Part shown: piece after piece, positions 13,414 to 26,500 of the stretch
Position numbering within the stretch: the stretch's first letter is position 1
How the letters are laid out: every line of letters begins with the position of its first letter
DNA from: Sipunculus nudus
Lineage: Eukaryota; Annelida; Sipuncula; Golfingiida; Sipunculidae
NCBI GenBank assembly: GCA_026874595.1
Contig: CM049312.1
Span: 79,401,429-79,465,428, forward strand
DNA length: 64,000 nt
Direction of reading: 5' to 3'
Notes under the pieces: generated by a model
Seen by the model: the letters and a program-made list of their open reading frames with translations, nothing else
The model's database searches: none
What the model was told of the DNA's origin: nothing
Translations under genes and position numbers: made by a program

Positions 13414-16400
13414 AACAAGGGAACCATGGGCCACGGCGCTCAGCTGTTATATATTATAAAAAAATATGATTGGGAAATGAGGCACATGCTGGTTTTGTGT
13501 GGTAATAAATATAAGCTGTATTATGAGTTGTTGGTGTTTAGTTTATTTATGATTTTGATGGTATCTTTGGAGACAGGGAAGAGGATTGATTTCACTTATT
13601 TTATTAACAAATAGATTGCTATTGTCACACAGATTTTGACTTATAAGCAGCACATATAATAAGAGTTTAACTGTTTATAAAAATTTAATAACAAATATTG
13701 TGCCAATATAATTTGTATTAAAAATAAATACCAAAATCATATGATTTTTTAAAAATAAAATATAACTGAAATGATTATTAAAATAATATTATAGAATATA
13801 TTCATGAATGCATTCATGAATACATTTTGAAAGTATCTGCAATGGTATTCAAAAACTTTCATTTTTACCTGAATTCCCATTCTTATGCAAGAAATTTTAT
13901 TGCCGATGACAAGAAAACTTGCAAAACTTGCATAACCGGGAAACCTGGTTAAACGGTCCAAATGGCCGAAATCGCAAGTAAAAGGGCTTTGGGTTTAGAA
14001 GTAGGGTCGTTCACAAGGATCGAGTTCGGCTCTCGAATGGCATGGCTGGGTCTCCGCTGCTGGGATCGGTGGAGGGAATGCGGGTTGCTTCTGGCTTTGT
14101 GGCTGTGGATGCTGCAGCTTTCTAACAAGGACAACGGCCCAGGAGAGACGATGGCGCCCTCTACGGCTCCCTGCTTGGCTTGGCGTGGCACTGCGACTGT
14201 TGGCTCGGAGAACATGCTTAAGGAGCGCACAGGGCTGAGGTCTTGACCGCAGCAACCTGTAGCTGCTCGACGAGCGTATACTTCTTTTGGCTTGGCAATA
14301 AATTTTATAATGCAGTACATATTCATATTCGTATACAAATACATTTGCAAAGCATTCGCACCATGTCTAGTATTTATTCAGTTTTAGCCAAAAAATGATG
14401 ATGAGTCCAGAATATACAAAATTCACAAATTTAAATAATGATCATAAGTACCCGGTTTTATGGCTTTTATTTATATTTAAAAAAAATTCAATGCAATATA
14501 TTCACTTTGGACTACTTTCACATCAATCTACACACTAGACAGAGTAGGAATCTAGATTAATATTATAAACTGAATCTTTGTCTATCATTTATTTCCTTCA
14601 TATGATCCCTAATGATTAGTAATGAATAATATTTATTTTTTTTTTTTATCATTCAAATTGAAATGAAAAATACCATAGGTGACTGCATGGTGTTATTTGG
14701 AATAACATTGACATTGACATTCTATCCATCCATACAAGATTCTTACATCATCATTAACTGCAAGTTAATTTCCTGTTACTCATCAACTAACAAATTCCTT
14801 TTCTATTAATTTTTCTTTAATTTGTCATTAAAACCAATAAAAAATTATTAATTTATTGTTTATTGTTATGTTTTTCAAAACAACTACTAGATGAGTTGGG
14901 TTGGACACCTGGATCAACTGTGGCTGGCCATATGCTGCCTGGCTGCCCCTGTGTATGCCTCAAGCGTGCATAATTTGATGAAAGGTCAACAAGGTCAACA
15001 TACAGGTGACTGAAGAGGGGCTGGGTAGAGCCTGGGTCTGACATGGTCTCATAAAAACATTAATAAAAGCTACAACTTTTGGCCAATTTCTTTCGGCTTT
15101 CTAAACTACAAAGCTGAAATCCTTATGTGTGCATGATATGAAAATTATATCAACAGTGCTCTCAGGAAACAAACATGCCATGGTCAAAGTTGGGCAAACT
15201 TTAAAGAACTAATTTTTTTTATTTATACTAATAACTTATAAAATTTGAAAAATTCAGAACTAATTTTTGGTATTCAATTGAATCTTGATTAAATAATTTT
15301 ACATCCCTGACAAAAAATCACTAGCTTCAGCAATCCTCTTGTTAAGGGGGTAAATATATTTCTTGATTTTTTAAAAAGTGCATTTTGTTTGGGCCCATAA
15401 CTTAAAACAATTACGCAATACTGACATCATTTCTGGCATGTGCATAGAGAATGTATAGAAAAATATGTAAATTATATATGATCAAAGTCAGATCAGTGGT
15501 TTTGATAAAAGCCAGTCTTAAAGCGTAACTATGGGTTTTTTAATGGAAAAATGAAGTTTTTCATTAATATCTCGAAGGAATTAAGTCTTAGTGACCAAAT
15601 TCTTGGCATGGTAGTTGATTTTGGAGACATCTAACTTTATGCCAAATTTAAGGAACTTAGAGCTGAAGCTGGGGAGCTGAGCTCTAGCAAACTGCATAAC
15701 ACTAGCTTGATGTAAACAATATGTGACATTGTGCTTGAAAACTTGAATAAAATCTACAGTTTTTGAACAACTGGTTTCAAATTTTTGGTGTTAACAGTTG
15801 AAATGCTAAGTCCACAGCAGTTACAGAAGAAAAAACGTGCCATGATCAAAGTTGGGCAAAATTTAAGGAACCAATTTATTATTTTTGCTAATATTTTAAA
15901 AAATTTAAAAGATTTTGATCTAATTTTGGGTATACAATTTAATTTTTATCAATAAAAGTTATATTACTGGAAAAGTGCTTAGTTTCAACAAGTTTTGTGT
16001 TAAGTGATCAAATTTCTTTCCTGATTATTTACAAAATGCATTATGTTTGGGCCCACAAGTTTTTTTTAATTATATAATGCAGACCTAATGTCTGGCATGT
16101 ACATAGGAACTATATAGAGTATTATTTATGGTAAATATGAGGAAAAACAGATGAGTGGTTTTGATATTAGGCAGTCCTGAAGTGTGAAAATAGGTTTTTA
16201 ATAAAAAATTGAGGTTTTTCCTTGATTTCTCAAAGGAACAAAGTTGTGAAGACCCAGTTTTCAGCTTGGTAGGATATCTTGGGGACATCTAACATTATGC
16301 AAAATTTTGGATTCCTAGTTCTTACGCTTTCAAAACGTGAAAGATGGACAGACAGACAGATGGACGGAAGACAGAAAATGGAAAACAACTATAGCTTAGA

Positions 16401-16425
16401 TGACTTATAGTCAGCTGAGCTAAAA
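13414..16425 (+). repeat. Repeat block with family ends and two tandem body copies
   Basis: A left-end-like sequence with GCTCAGCTG (13438-13446) and a right end CAGCTGAGC (16412-16420) bracket 3 kb. The body part occurs twice, about 15170-15700 and 15830-16430. A GC-rich island at 13960-14290 interrupts the AT-rich sequence. Whether it is one element is uncertain. Confidence 0.42.
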
Positions 16426-16721
16426 ATTGATTATATTGCTTAACATGCTGAAAATCAGGTTTTCTATAAATGGGGCCTGGGTGTGTATTTGCGAACTTTG
16501 GAAATTTCAATATTTTTGCCAATTTATTCATATTAAGTGAAAAGTGTGATGCCTTGAACTTATAAAATGAAAGAAATCGTGGTGACAGATTGTATTTCTG
16601 CCCCCCCTCCCCCCCAACAGTGGTTGCATTTCAAGACAAATAAATGACATTCTTTCATACTTATCTTCTGACATGCAAGACTTTCTGAATACCATGCACA
16701 CGAACTGCAGATTAAGTACAC

Positions 16722-16727
16722 TTTATT
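16722..16727 (-). terminator. Possible polyadenylation signal of the KLHDC10-type gene
   Basis: AATAAA on the minus strand about 250 bp past the stop codon. Such a hexamer is common by chance in AT-rich DNA. Confidence 0.3.
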
Positions 16728-16977
16728 TTTGATAACTATAATTATGATAACATCGATTCTAACTTAATGTTGAGCATTCCACAAGAAGACCAAATGTTAA
16801 AACACATTAATTTTTCAATATTTCATTCAAATTAAATACATCTTCCACATTACGTTCATTCCTGCTCATAAAACTGGACAGAACTTTAAAAAAAAATTAT
16901 TAATGAGTCTTGAAAAATAAAAGAAATGAATCTCTTTCAAATGTATATAATATCCTTTGGGAAGACAAATTATACGA

Positions 16978-17530
16978 TCATGACTTTTTGGTGCCATACA
17001 CACTCGGCAGTCTCTGACTAAAATTAATTGGTAACCCAATGTCCCTTAATTTGTCCTTCCCAATAGCCTCCACTTTAATGTGTTTCATTAAAACATCAAA
17101 ACATAATTCTGCCAACTGGCCAACAAACACAGTTGCTCTGTATAATTTTCCATTTCTTTCTCTGTTGACATGGATACCACCATAAATGTATGCATGTCCG
17201 CAAGGACTGAGTACTGCAGTAGGAAACGAGAGTCGATGTGGGAGTTGGCAAGACCATAAACGTTCCCACTGTAAGGTCTTCAAATCAATACGCCAACTAT
17301 CGGGGAGCACCTCTTCATTATTTAACGGGTGATATATTCTGCCCCCAAATATATAAATGTGATCTATGTGTAGGCAGCAACCAAAGCAGGCCCTAGCACA
17401 TGGATAACGCCCTGATTCTGCATCCCCTGTCGTCTGGACACACTCCCATTGGCCGCTATCAAATGAATAAACATGAAGTGCTTGCAGCGTGGCACAATTC
17501 TCCTGGTGACCTCCACCAATCAAGTACATC
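16978..17530 (-). CDS. KLHDC10: KLHDC10-type gene, last coding exon (blades 4-6 and BC-box tail)
   Basis: 553 nt ending in a stop at 16978-16980. It holds three blades (MYLIGGG, IYIFGGR, AYIYGGI), then LAELCFDVL at residues 376-384, which fits the Elongin C-binding pattern L-x3-C-x3-hydrophobic. LRDIGLP follows, in the position where family members have the end of their Cullin-2 module. Acceptor tttatttcag. The ORF reads on past the acceptor to an upstream ATG, but that part is intron. Confidence 0.9.
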
Positions 17531-20500
17531 CTGAAATAAATAATGACATTCTCAATATCTGCCACAATGAAGTGTATGAAAGTAGCTTGGATTTACCTTT
17601 GGCCTTTATTATTAAACCCATTTTTAATTATGCAGAAAATGCAGTGCCAGTATGTTTATTACATATTTTTAACAGTTTCAGTGATATTATCAAAGTGTTT
17701 GTTTAATTAACCTTAAAGTTTACCATACTGTTTAATTTATTTACAGTATGGTACATATTTTTCATAATTTATTTTATACACAATGTCAGCAATAGTGTAA
17801 AACAGTGTTTCTTCACAAGACAGTATCATCATCACATGGTCAGCGTACAGAGTATTCCCCTCCCGAGTATGAGATGTTGAAATGAATTCAATGCATGTAA
17901 GCTCTCTGCAGTAGAAATATTTCAACAAGGTCATTTCCTGCTATGCTACTGTTACTCCTCAGTCTTTACATCTGTGTAATCCATCTGCAGGTATTTACCT
18001 GACCTTAAATTAAGTGCTTTCCTACTGGTAGAGCCTTTCTAGGGGTGCTGCTATTTCTATATACAACATGATTTCTCATTTGCAAAGGCCTTCAGGTGAT
18101 AAGCAAAAATCTACCACAATTGCAACATGAGTTTCTCCTTGTTGTAGCTTCCTGACTGTCACTAGAGAACTGTGAATATTTTATAATAATGGTATTGCAC
18201 ATTCAAGTAAGGACAGAATAACCAATTGATTGTTTCTATAATTTGTTGTTAATTAATATGCAGTATAATGTATCAATTTTGACTACTAGTATGAGAACGT
18301 AGGCTAAGAGAACCCAGGTGTTTTATTTGATGTTGGTTTCAGTACAGTCATAATTCCATGAGAACTGGTTCTTGCTGCTTTTAATCTAGTCGGTTCATGT
18401 AATAACATTGTTGCCCTCCCTCCCCTTGCCGAAGGTGCTGTTCGCAGGAGACATAGATATGATAGGCATCTGTTCATCCGTCTTTCCATCTGTCAATCAT
18501 TCTGTCCCACATTTGTTAACCTGATAACTTGAGAAGAATTTTAGACACAGTCACCAAATTTGCAGGTTTGATGCACATATCAAGGGCTAGATCAAGTTCA
18601 GCTATGGATGACCTTGACCCATTTGTCATGGTCACAGTGGCAATAATGCTAAAATGATGTTAACACAATAACACAAAAAAATCACAGACACAGGCACCAA
18701 ACTTGCAGCACTGACATACCTCATGAAGGGCCAGGTCAGGTTCGAAAATGGATGACCTTCATGCAGTTTTTAAAATTGCAGATGTAATCTGGCTGTGTGA
18801 TACTGACCCATCTCAAATTTCATACATGTATTCACAACTATTTTTCTAAATATTCCCACATCAGGCAGGGGACATAACAGATCTGTTCCACAGATCAACT
18901 TTCCCTTGTTTACTGTAGACTTCAAAGGCAATGCACCTGCATACTTAATTTTTACCATACTTTAGTCTCTGGAGGCATGTCTATTTTAGTATTTATGCCT
19001 TGAGCAACAGGCCCCATAATATTGTAAGGTGACAACCCAAGAGCGGTCAGATGTGTGACGCTAGCATCAGTATTTGTGGAGATGCAAAAGTAAGAGCACA
19101 ATCTCCTTAGTCAGGGAGCTAGATGGTGTAGTCTGACAGTCTGTCGGTCCAGAGGAGGGTTCGAGGTTGTCTGTGAACTGATCAGCTAAGGGACAATTTC
19201 CAGGTGTATGTATTTCAGAGTCTGTGGGCCAACAAAGAAATCTCACTCATGAATGTGTGAGTTGTGTTTTTAGTAGGACTTGTAAGCAGCCTATTTGTTA
19301 AGTGGTGAAGCCCAGTAAACGGACCAGAACAACTGATATGCTGATCATTGTGAATGGTACAAAATATTGTTGTGTCCTTACATATTCGAGTACAGATTAC
19401 TGGATATATCCAGAGTGATTATATAGGGACAGACATCATCTGAGAGAGATGCTACAGAGAATGCTGTGAGCCTATCTGTCAGTGATTTAGAGAAGCGAAT
19501 ACTTCAAGAGTAGAAACTATGTCAATCCAGTGATCTGTTTTACAGCGAGAAGCCCTTTTGAGCCGTGTGTACAGTCTTTCTCATCTTTTTGAGTGAATGT
19601 GTGAGTTTCAGCCAGTTTAGTTCACCATTTAAATAAACTGGAAAGTCCATTCCTTCAGGATGTGACACTGGCTATAATCACCTATTCATGCAACGTGTGT
19701 TCTTTTACTTGTGAAAGTTTTTTTGGGCACTTTGGGCACCTTAAGTCACTTCTCACTTAAAGGGTAAATGATTTCTCCTAATTTATAAATGTTTTCTATT
19801 AATTTGCCTTTAATTCAAAAAATTTTATAAGTAGACATATTTTTAGGTGAAATTTCCAATAACTGTCTTCATATAATATGATTTCTCACTTACAAAGGGA
19901 TCTGAATATATAGATGATTTCCATCTTGTAGTCTTTCATATCATGGGACACTTACAATACTTTTATATTAAATGATTTAAATTTTGTGGATGCATTTAAC
20001 GGATGCTCAACTATCTTTATAAAACATGATTTCCTACTTGTAGAGGTTTCCCAGGAACATGTAACAGTCTTTATATGTATAGACTTCAGTTGTATAAGTA
20101 TACAACTGATGTTAATCTATCTTTCTCTTAATAAAAGTTGATTTCCTACTTTTAGAAGTTTTCAAGTGATACCCACCTAGTTTTGCAGAGGAGGTATGCC
20201 AGAGACAGTATATAACATGATTTTCTACTTGAAGAGGTAGAATTGGAATTCAAAGCAACCTAACCTGTCTTTATACATGATTATTTCCTGTTTGTAGCGG
20301 CCTTCTGGATGTTGACCTTTGGGAAACAGCCTCCTCCAATGCCTGTCCCTCATGTCCAAACGATGAAGGTGACTCACAGGATGACCGATCAGCTGGATGG
20401 CTCCAGTGAACAGATAAAAGCTGCCCTCGTAATACACCATGCTCTGTCCATACCCTGGGAATGGCCTTCCCTCCTCCTGTTTCTCTGGCGTTACGTCAAT

Positions 20501-23500
20501 CTGTTAACAAAGTATCTGTTATGGTTAAATAATCTCTACAAATCATTATGCGTCTCATGAAGGGCTCGTTAATTTGTACAAATATCTGATAGCCAGAAAA
20601 AGGCCAACAACATCCCTTCTAAAATGCAATTGTAAATTAAAGGGCGAAATTAAATTAATTTTTATTATCATTATGGTTGAAGTAAAAATATCAACAAACA
20701 AGCAAATTTCAGGATAATTCAGGCAACTATTGCCAAGCCATTTGACATTCTATACAAATAGCTCATATAATAACTAATATAATAACTTTTACAATGGGGA
20801 TAATCAATGGGAAAGTTGACAACTTTGGCAACAGTATTGAACAAGTGACCCATGGGTCATAATGCTCAGCTGACTGACATGTTGACAAAATGTCTTTGCA
20901 CAGGCACGTAATTAAGATTATGTAGGTGGTATCATTCATGCATATTAGCTTAAGTTCATTAAGAACCATAAGCACACCATATTTAAAAACAAGACATCCA
21001 GCTGTTCCTTAGGAATCTGGCAATAAGTGTGTATTTTGCATTATTTCTAGGGTGCTTAAACATGCCCTGTAACCTTGAGAATATAGGTCACAATGACCTA
21101 ATTCCAGGTTTCTGAGGAGAACTTTTGGGGAACTCTCAGGATACAGTGGCTCATGTTTCTACCCTTTACGATTACAAATTGTGTTTTGTTAACAGACCTT
21201 TTGTTCTAAAAAATACAGGTAAAATTTGTAAAAATTAAAATAATGCAGGTGGCACCACCACAAGCCCAGTAGCTAAAGTTCATTATGACCCATAAGCATA
21301 CCAAATTTTATGAAAATCCATGTAGCTGTTCAAAAGGAATCTGGCATTTTGTGTGTCTCACATCATTTCTGGGGTGCTCAACCATGCCCCGTAACTCAGA
21401 GAATATAGGTCACAGTTACCTAATTTCAGGTTTATGAGAACTTTTAAGGAACTCTCTGGATGCAGAGGTCCATGATTCTAGCCTTTACAGGTACAATTTG
21501 AGCATTGTTAACACCCCTAGTGTTTTGAAATATACAGGTTAAAATTCGTATAAAACAGGATGCAGGTGGCGTTACCATTCATGCCAAGTAGCTAAGATTA
21601 ATTAAGACCCATCAACACACCAAATTTGATGACAATCAATAATGCCATTCCTGAGGAATCTGGCAATTTGTGTGTTTTTTAAATAATTTGGGGGGGGGGG
21701 GTAAACAGGCTCCGTAACTCAAGGACGTAGGTCACAGTGACCTAATTTCAGGTTTCTGAGGAGAACTTTTGAGGTTGTCTCAGGATGCAGATGTTCATTA
21801 TTCTAGGTTTTATAGTTAAGATTTGTGCCCTGTTAACAGATGGCCAAATGGACGATCAATGCATTATATAGTTTTTCATATACCAGAGCTTTGGCATCAA
21901 AGTTTCAATTATTCTTGGGGGTATTTATAGGCTCCATAGCTCATAGGATATAGGTAACAGAGACCTTATTTCAGGTTTCCAATGTGATTTTTCATGGACC
22001 TCCCTGGATGACCAGTTAGAAAATGCTAGGTCAGACGGTTATGATTTGTGCTCTGTAAAAGGATGACCAGTTATTTGAAGGTCTCAAAAATAGAGAAAAA
22101 TATTTGTAAAAATCAGAAAATTAAAGGTGGTGCCACAAGTCTGCAGGAACTGAAGGTATACTCCATGATAAATATGCATGCACAGAATCATGGTGATCAA
22201 TGCAACAGTTGTTCAGTTAATAGGTTTTTGTCTCAAATGTTTAAATTTGGGGGGGGGGGAATTCTTGTGGCTCAGAGGATATTGGCAATAGAGAACTGCA
22301 TTTTTCATCATAAAATCTGAAAAAGCCTTGATGCGGATTATACATGGAGGTATAATTTCCCAACTATTTTCTTGCTCCATTGAACATTGTTTAAGGGCTG
22401 TAAAACTGCCAAAATATCAGCCGGAAGTGTGCAATAATAAGGGATTTTTAAATAAATGTACAATATTGGTTTACTTTTCCATTAGATAACATAAAATTTG
22501 ATCTTATTTATTGATTTCATTTTAAAATACTTCATATATACCTTTTATATGGCTTCCAACCGCAGAGAGTTGATTATATTATATGCCAATTGAAATATAC
22601 TGTATCTCTTGTTGACATCGTTTGATACCATTGTTAGTTAGTAGATGGCATAATATGTGCCAGCATTGGGAACTGAAAGGGTTATGGGAAAATGATCCAT
22701 GACACACTTATTACTTTCAAAACAACTTGACCCAGGTAAGGAATACTGGTCTGAATGTGACTGCTTCCTTAGTTTAAATAGGCCTACTGGTGACAGTGTC
22801 ATGATCAAATTGATCAGTTATGTAATCACGGCCGTACCTAGCTCCAGCTCCCGTGGGCTCTATTTACAGGACCCTGGATATGTATGCCACAAATGCCTTG
22901 GAAAATGTGCCGGTCAGCTCACGGGCAGCATGACTGTGAGGTTTTCTCAGTGCACAATGCCACATTTATGTTATATCTTACATAAAACAATTCCATTCAG
23001 GCCTGATTGAGCACCATTCTTAACACTTAACAGCTACAGGAGAATAGACAATTTGCTGTGATTTCAATTGTTATAACTGATAGCTATTCAAGATCAAAGA
23101 AAAATTTTGAAAGTCAGCCTGACTGTCATTCTCAAAAGTTCACGTCCTTAGACCAGTAAATTTTCCAATGACTGTTGGAAATACAATATATGTCATCCAG
23201 TTTTTTGTTAGGAATGGGGTGTGTATTATAAACAGGGTTATTGGTTTTTCCAACAATATTGTGGCTTTTAATAGGGGTGCAGATGACCTATGGTAGCAGA
23301 TTATCTTTGTTAAAAGAAGGTTGTTTATTAAACCGACCAGTCCAGGAGTCAGATTTAAAGTTTCAAACCCTACAAGCTAAAATGTGTGTTCTATTAATGA
23401 ATGTCCATCTAGGAGATCTAATATTAAATTTACAGGCTGACTGCAACAGCTCAGGAATAATGAAAAGGACTAAAATTATTAATAAGGACTTACCTGTGTC

Positions 23501-26500
23501 CATACTTTCCTGTCTGCTTGCAGGTCTAGCACATACAGATTGTTGCTCATCTTGGAGCCCCAGGGGACCACAGTGCCCCCGTACAGAAACAGCTTCTGTC
23601 CCAGCAATAACATGCACGATGAAGCAGCTGTATCAGGAATACCTTCTGTTTCTATCAGCCTCCAGGTCCGTGTCGCGAAATTAAATGCCCAGAGCTCAGC
23701 CATCACCTGAAGAGAAAAAGAAAATTCTTTAATACTGTGTACAATGACAAGAATATTTAAATGAAGCACATTAGTTTAATTATATAATACAATGCTAATA
23801 ATTGATTGTCAAATTAAAGATGTGGCATGAATCACAACTCAGTCTCAAAAATAATTATTAGGCTGTGTAAGTAAGATTCTGTTTGCGGTGCCATCAGTCC
23901 TTACAATGAACAAAGATATCTATGATAAAGTAACATACCAAATTTCAGGGCAATCCAAATATTCTTGTTAAAGACAAATGCTTACCCATAAAGGACCAGT
24001 TATGGTACAATTTATAACTATTATTAAAAGCACATTGCACAGATGGTTGACACAAATAAATTATATTATTCAAAGAAAACATGACAATATCAAGTTTCTG
24101 ATTTTATTGTGCTCAAAACCACATTTTTACTGATTAGAGGTTACAACTGTAGGGCAGCTAGTGCAAGCAGTGCCCCTTGATCCAACCAAGATGGGCTATA
24201 GCTGTGAGACAATTTTGACAACAATGTACCTCTCCTGCCCTTACTTACAAAACCCATGTGCCTTAGACTTCCGCAAAATGAAATTATGGGCAGGATCAAA
24301 TCACAGAATCAAAGTTGAACTGTCAGTTTCATCTTTCTCCATGCTACCCATGCTGGCCTTAACCTTACTATATTTAGTCAATAAATCCACTGAAAGGTGG
24401 CAGCACAATAAAGCAATGTGGGTTATTATCTACAGAACTTTACAACTTTGGGAAGTCACTTAAACTAAGATTCCATTTGCACAGTATGTTGAAAGTGGCA
24501 TGTGGAATGCAGCATATGGAATGCAAGTTGAGAGATTAATATGTTATGCCATGGCAATTATGGGAAGTTGCACTGGGAATGCTCTGCATTCCAATAGCTG
24601 GATAAATGCATATGGAAACCCACCTTATCTATTTATTCAGTATCAATTTTATCCACATTCCTTGCATATAGAAGCTTTGCAAAATTGGGAATGTGTAGCA
24701 GCTTTACTGGCCAACGTAATATAATTTTACCATGGAATAAACAGCTACAATGTGCCTTTCTCTTGAAAACTGACAAAATATCTAGTAACACCAACAAGTC
24801 ACATATCTTATTTAAAGGGGATTTTTTTTCAATACATCTTGTCTATTTACTAAAGATAAACCTGTGAAACTTTTTAAAACAAGGCCTACAGGCCTAATGT
24901 GAACCTGTGCAATGGGATATACATCAAGTAAAAATGCTTCCATGATAACATGCTTGACCATAATTGGGAAAGTACTTGATTACTTTTCAAGTAAGTGCTA
25001 AACATTTGAACCCGAATACAAGCACCAATTACACAAATGTCACTCCTGAAATACTGGCATGGATGTACACATCACAAAATATGATTGTAGGTGGCACCAC
25101 CAGTTTTGTGTATAAGAAAGCCATTCAAGATGCACAGACATGCCAAAATTTCAGACCAATACATCAAACTTCTCCTTAGTTGGGTCCACTCAGCTGACCA
25201 AGCTCAGCTGAGGCAGGCAGTTACCTCCTAAGTCAATAGTGGCTGAGTGCCGACTAATCTTCTGCACAGAGTAAACTCTTGACCAGTACCTGGCTGCACT
25301 GACTGAACTTTTGACCTGTTGCCTATTCTGATACAGTTACCAGTCTGCCTAAGCTATTAATAGATACAGACTGAAACTTGGCTTGTTGCCAAACCTGAAA
25401 TAGTTGGCAGTCTGCCAAGCTATTTATAGGTGTCAATTATTCATGTTGCCTGTACAGCTCTGCTTTCATACCCAGAGAGTTCAGCACCTCTGCATATACA
25501 AACATAAATGGACAAACAGATCACTTTATTTCCTATTCTGCTGAGGCAGAAAATAATTAACAAATCTTTGCATAATATCCTCATTTTTTATTATATCAAA
25601 TCCTTTTCAATTTAAGATTTTAAATTTTATAAATTTGCAAAATAACATATATATCTGAATATATGTTGATTCACAATATTAAATTGCATCCATCATCATT
25701 TATCCCTTATTTTGCTCATACAGCATCACATAATGCATACAGATGTTTTTTTGTTAATCATAAAATATATACATGTTATAAATTTGCAAAATAATAGATA
25801 TCTGAAAATATAACTTGATTCAGAATTCAAAATTCTAAATTGCACCAGCATTATATTTCTATAATTTGGTTCATATATTATCACATTATGAATAATGATG
25901 GGTTTAATTTTATTTTAATTCACTAAATTTTTTAAAAGGAAATTAATTTCTTTTAACATGCTACAGTACCTCTGGATTACCCCTTGAAATTACTATCTCA
26001 AATTCTGTTTTGTACTTTGGAGTAAACACAGCTGTATAGGTAAGAAAATACAGCCCTGACAGGGCTGAAGCTACCAGAAGTGGGCTGGCTGGGGCTTGAC
26101 GATGCAAGTGAATACAATATGGCCTCCAAATAAAAATTCTATTTCTAGCCCAATCTTTCAGCTTTTATTTTCTGATTTCTTATATTAAAAGACTAAATCC
26201 TTATATTTATTTAAACTTTGAAAATAAAATCAACTGTGCTAATAGGAAAAAATTAGCAACAGTCAAATTAAGCCCAAATTTAAGGTACTGATTTTATATT
26301 TATGCTAATAACTTAAAAAATGTACAAAATTCTGATCTGATTTCTTGTATACAATTGAATCTTGATTAAATAAAGTTATATCATTGGGAACATAGTCTTT
26401 AGCATCACATCTATCTTTTTGGTGAGTTAATATATTTTCTAATTATTGACAGAGTGCATTATGTTTGAGCCTGTATTTTCAACATTTTACGCAATATTGA

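Noticed and set aside
20840-22330. CRISPR-like or regularly spaced array
   Set aside because: The units are long, degenerate and contiguous, and belong to a dispersed eukaryotic repeat family.
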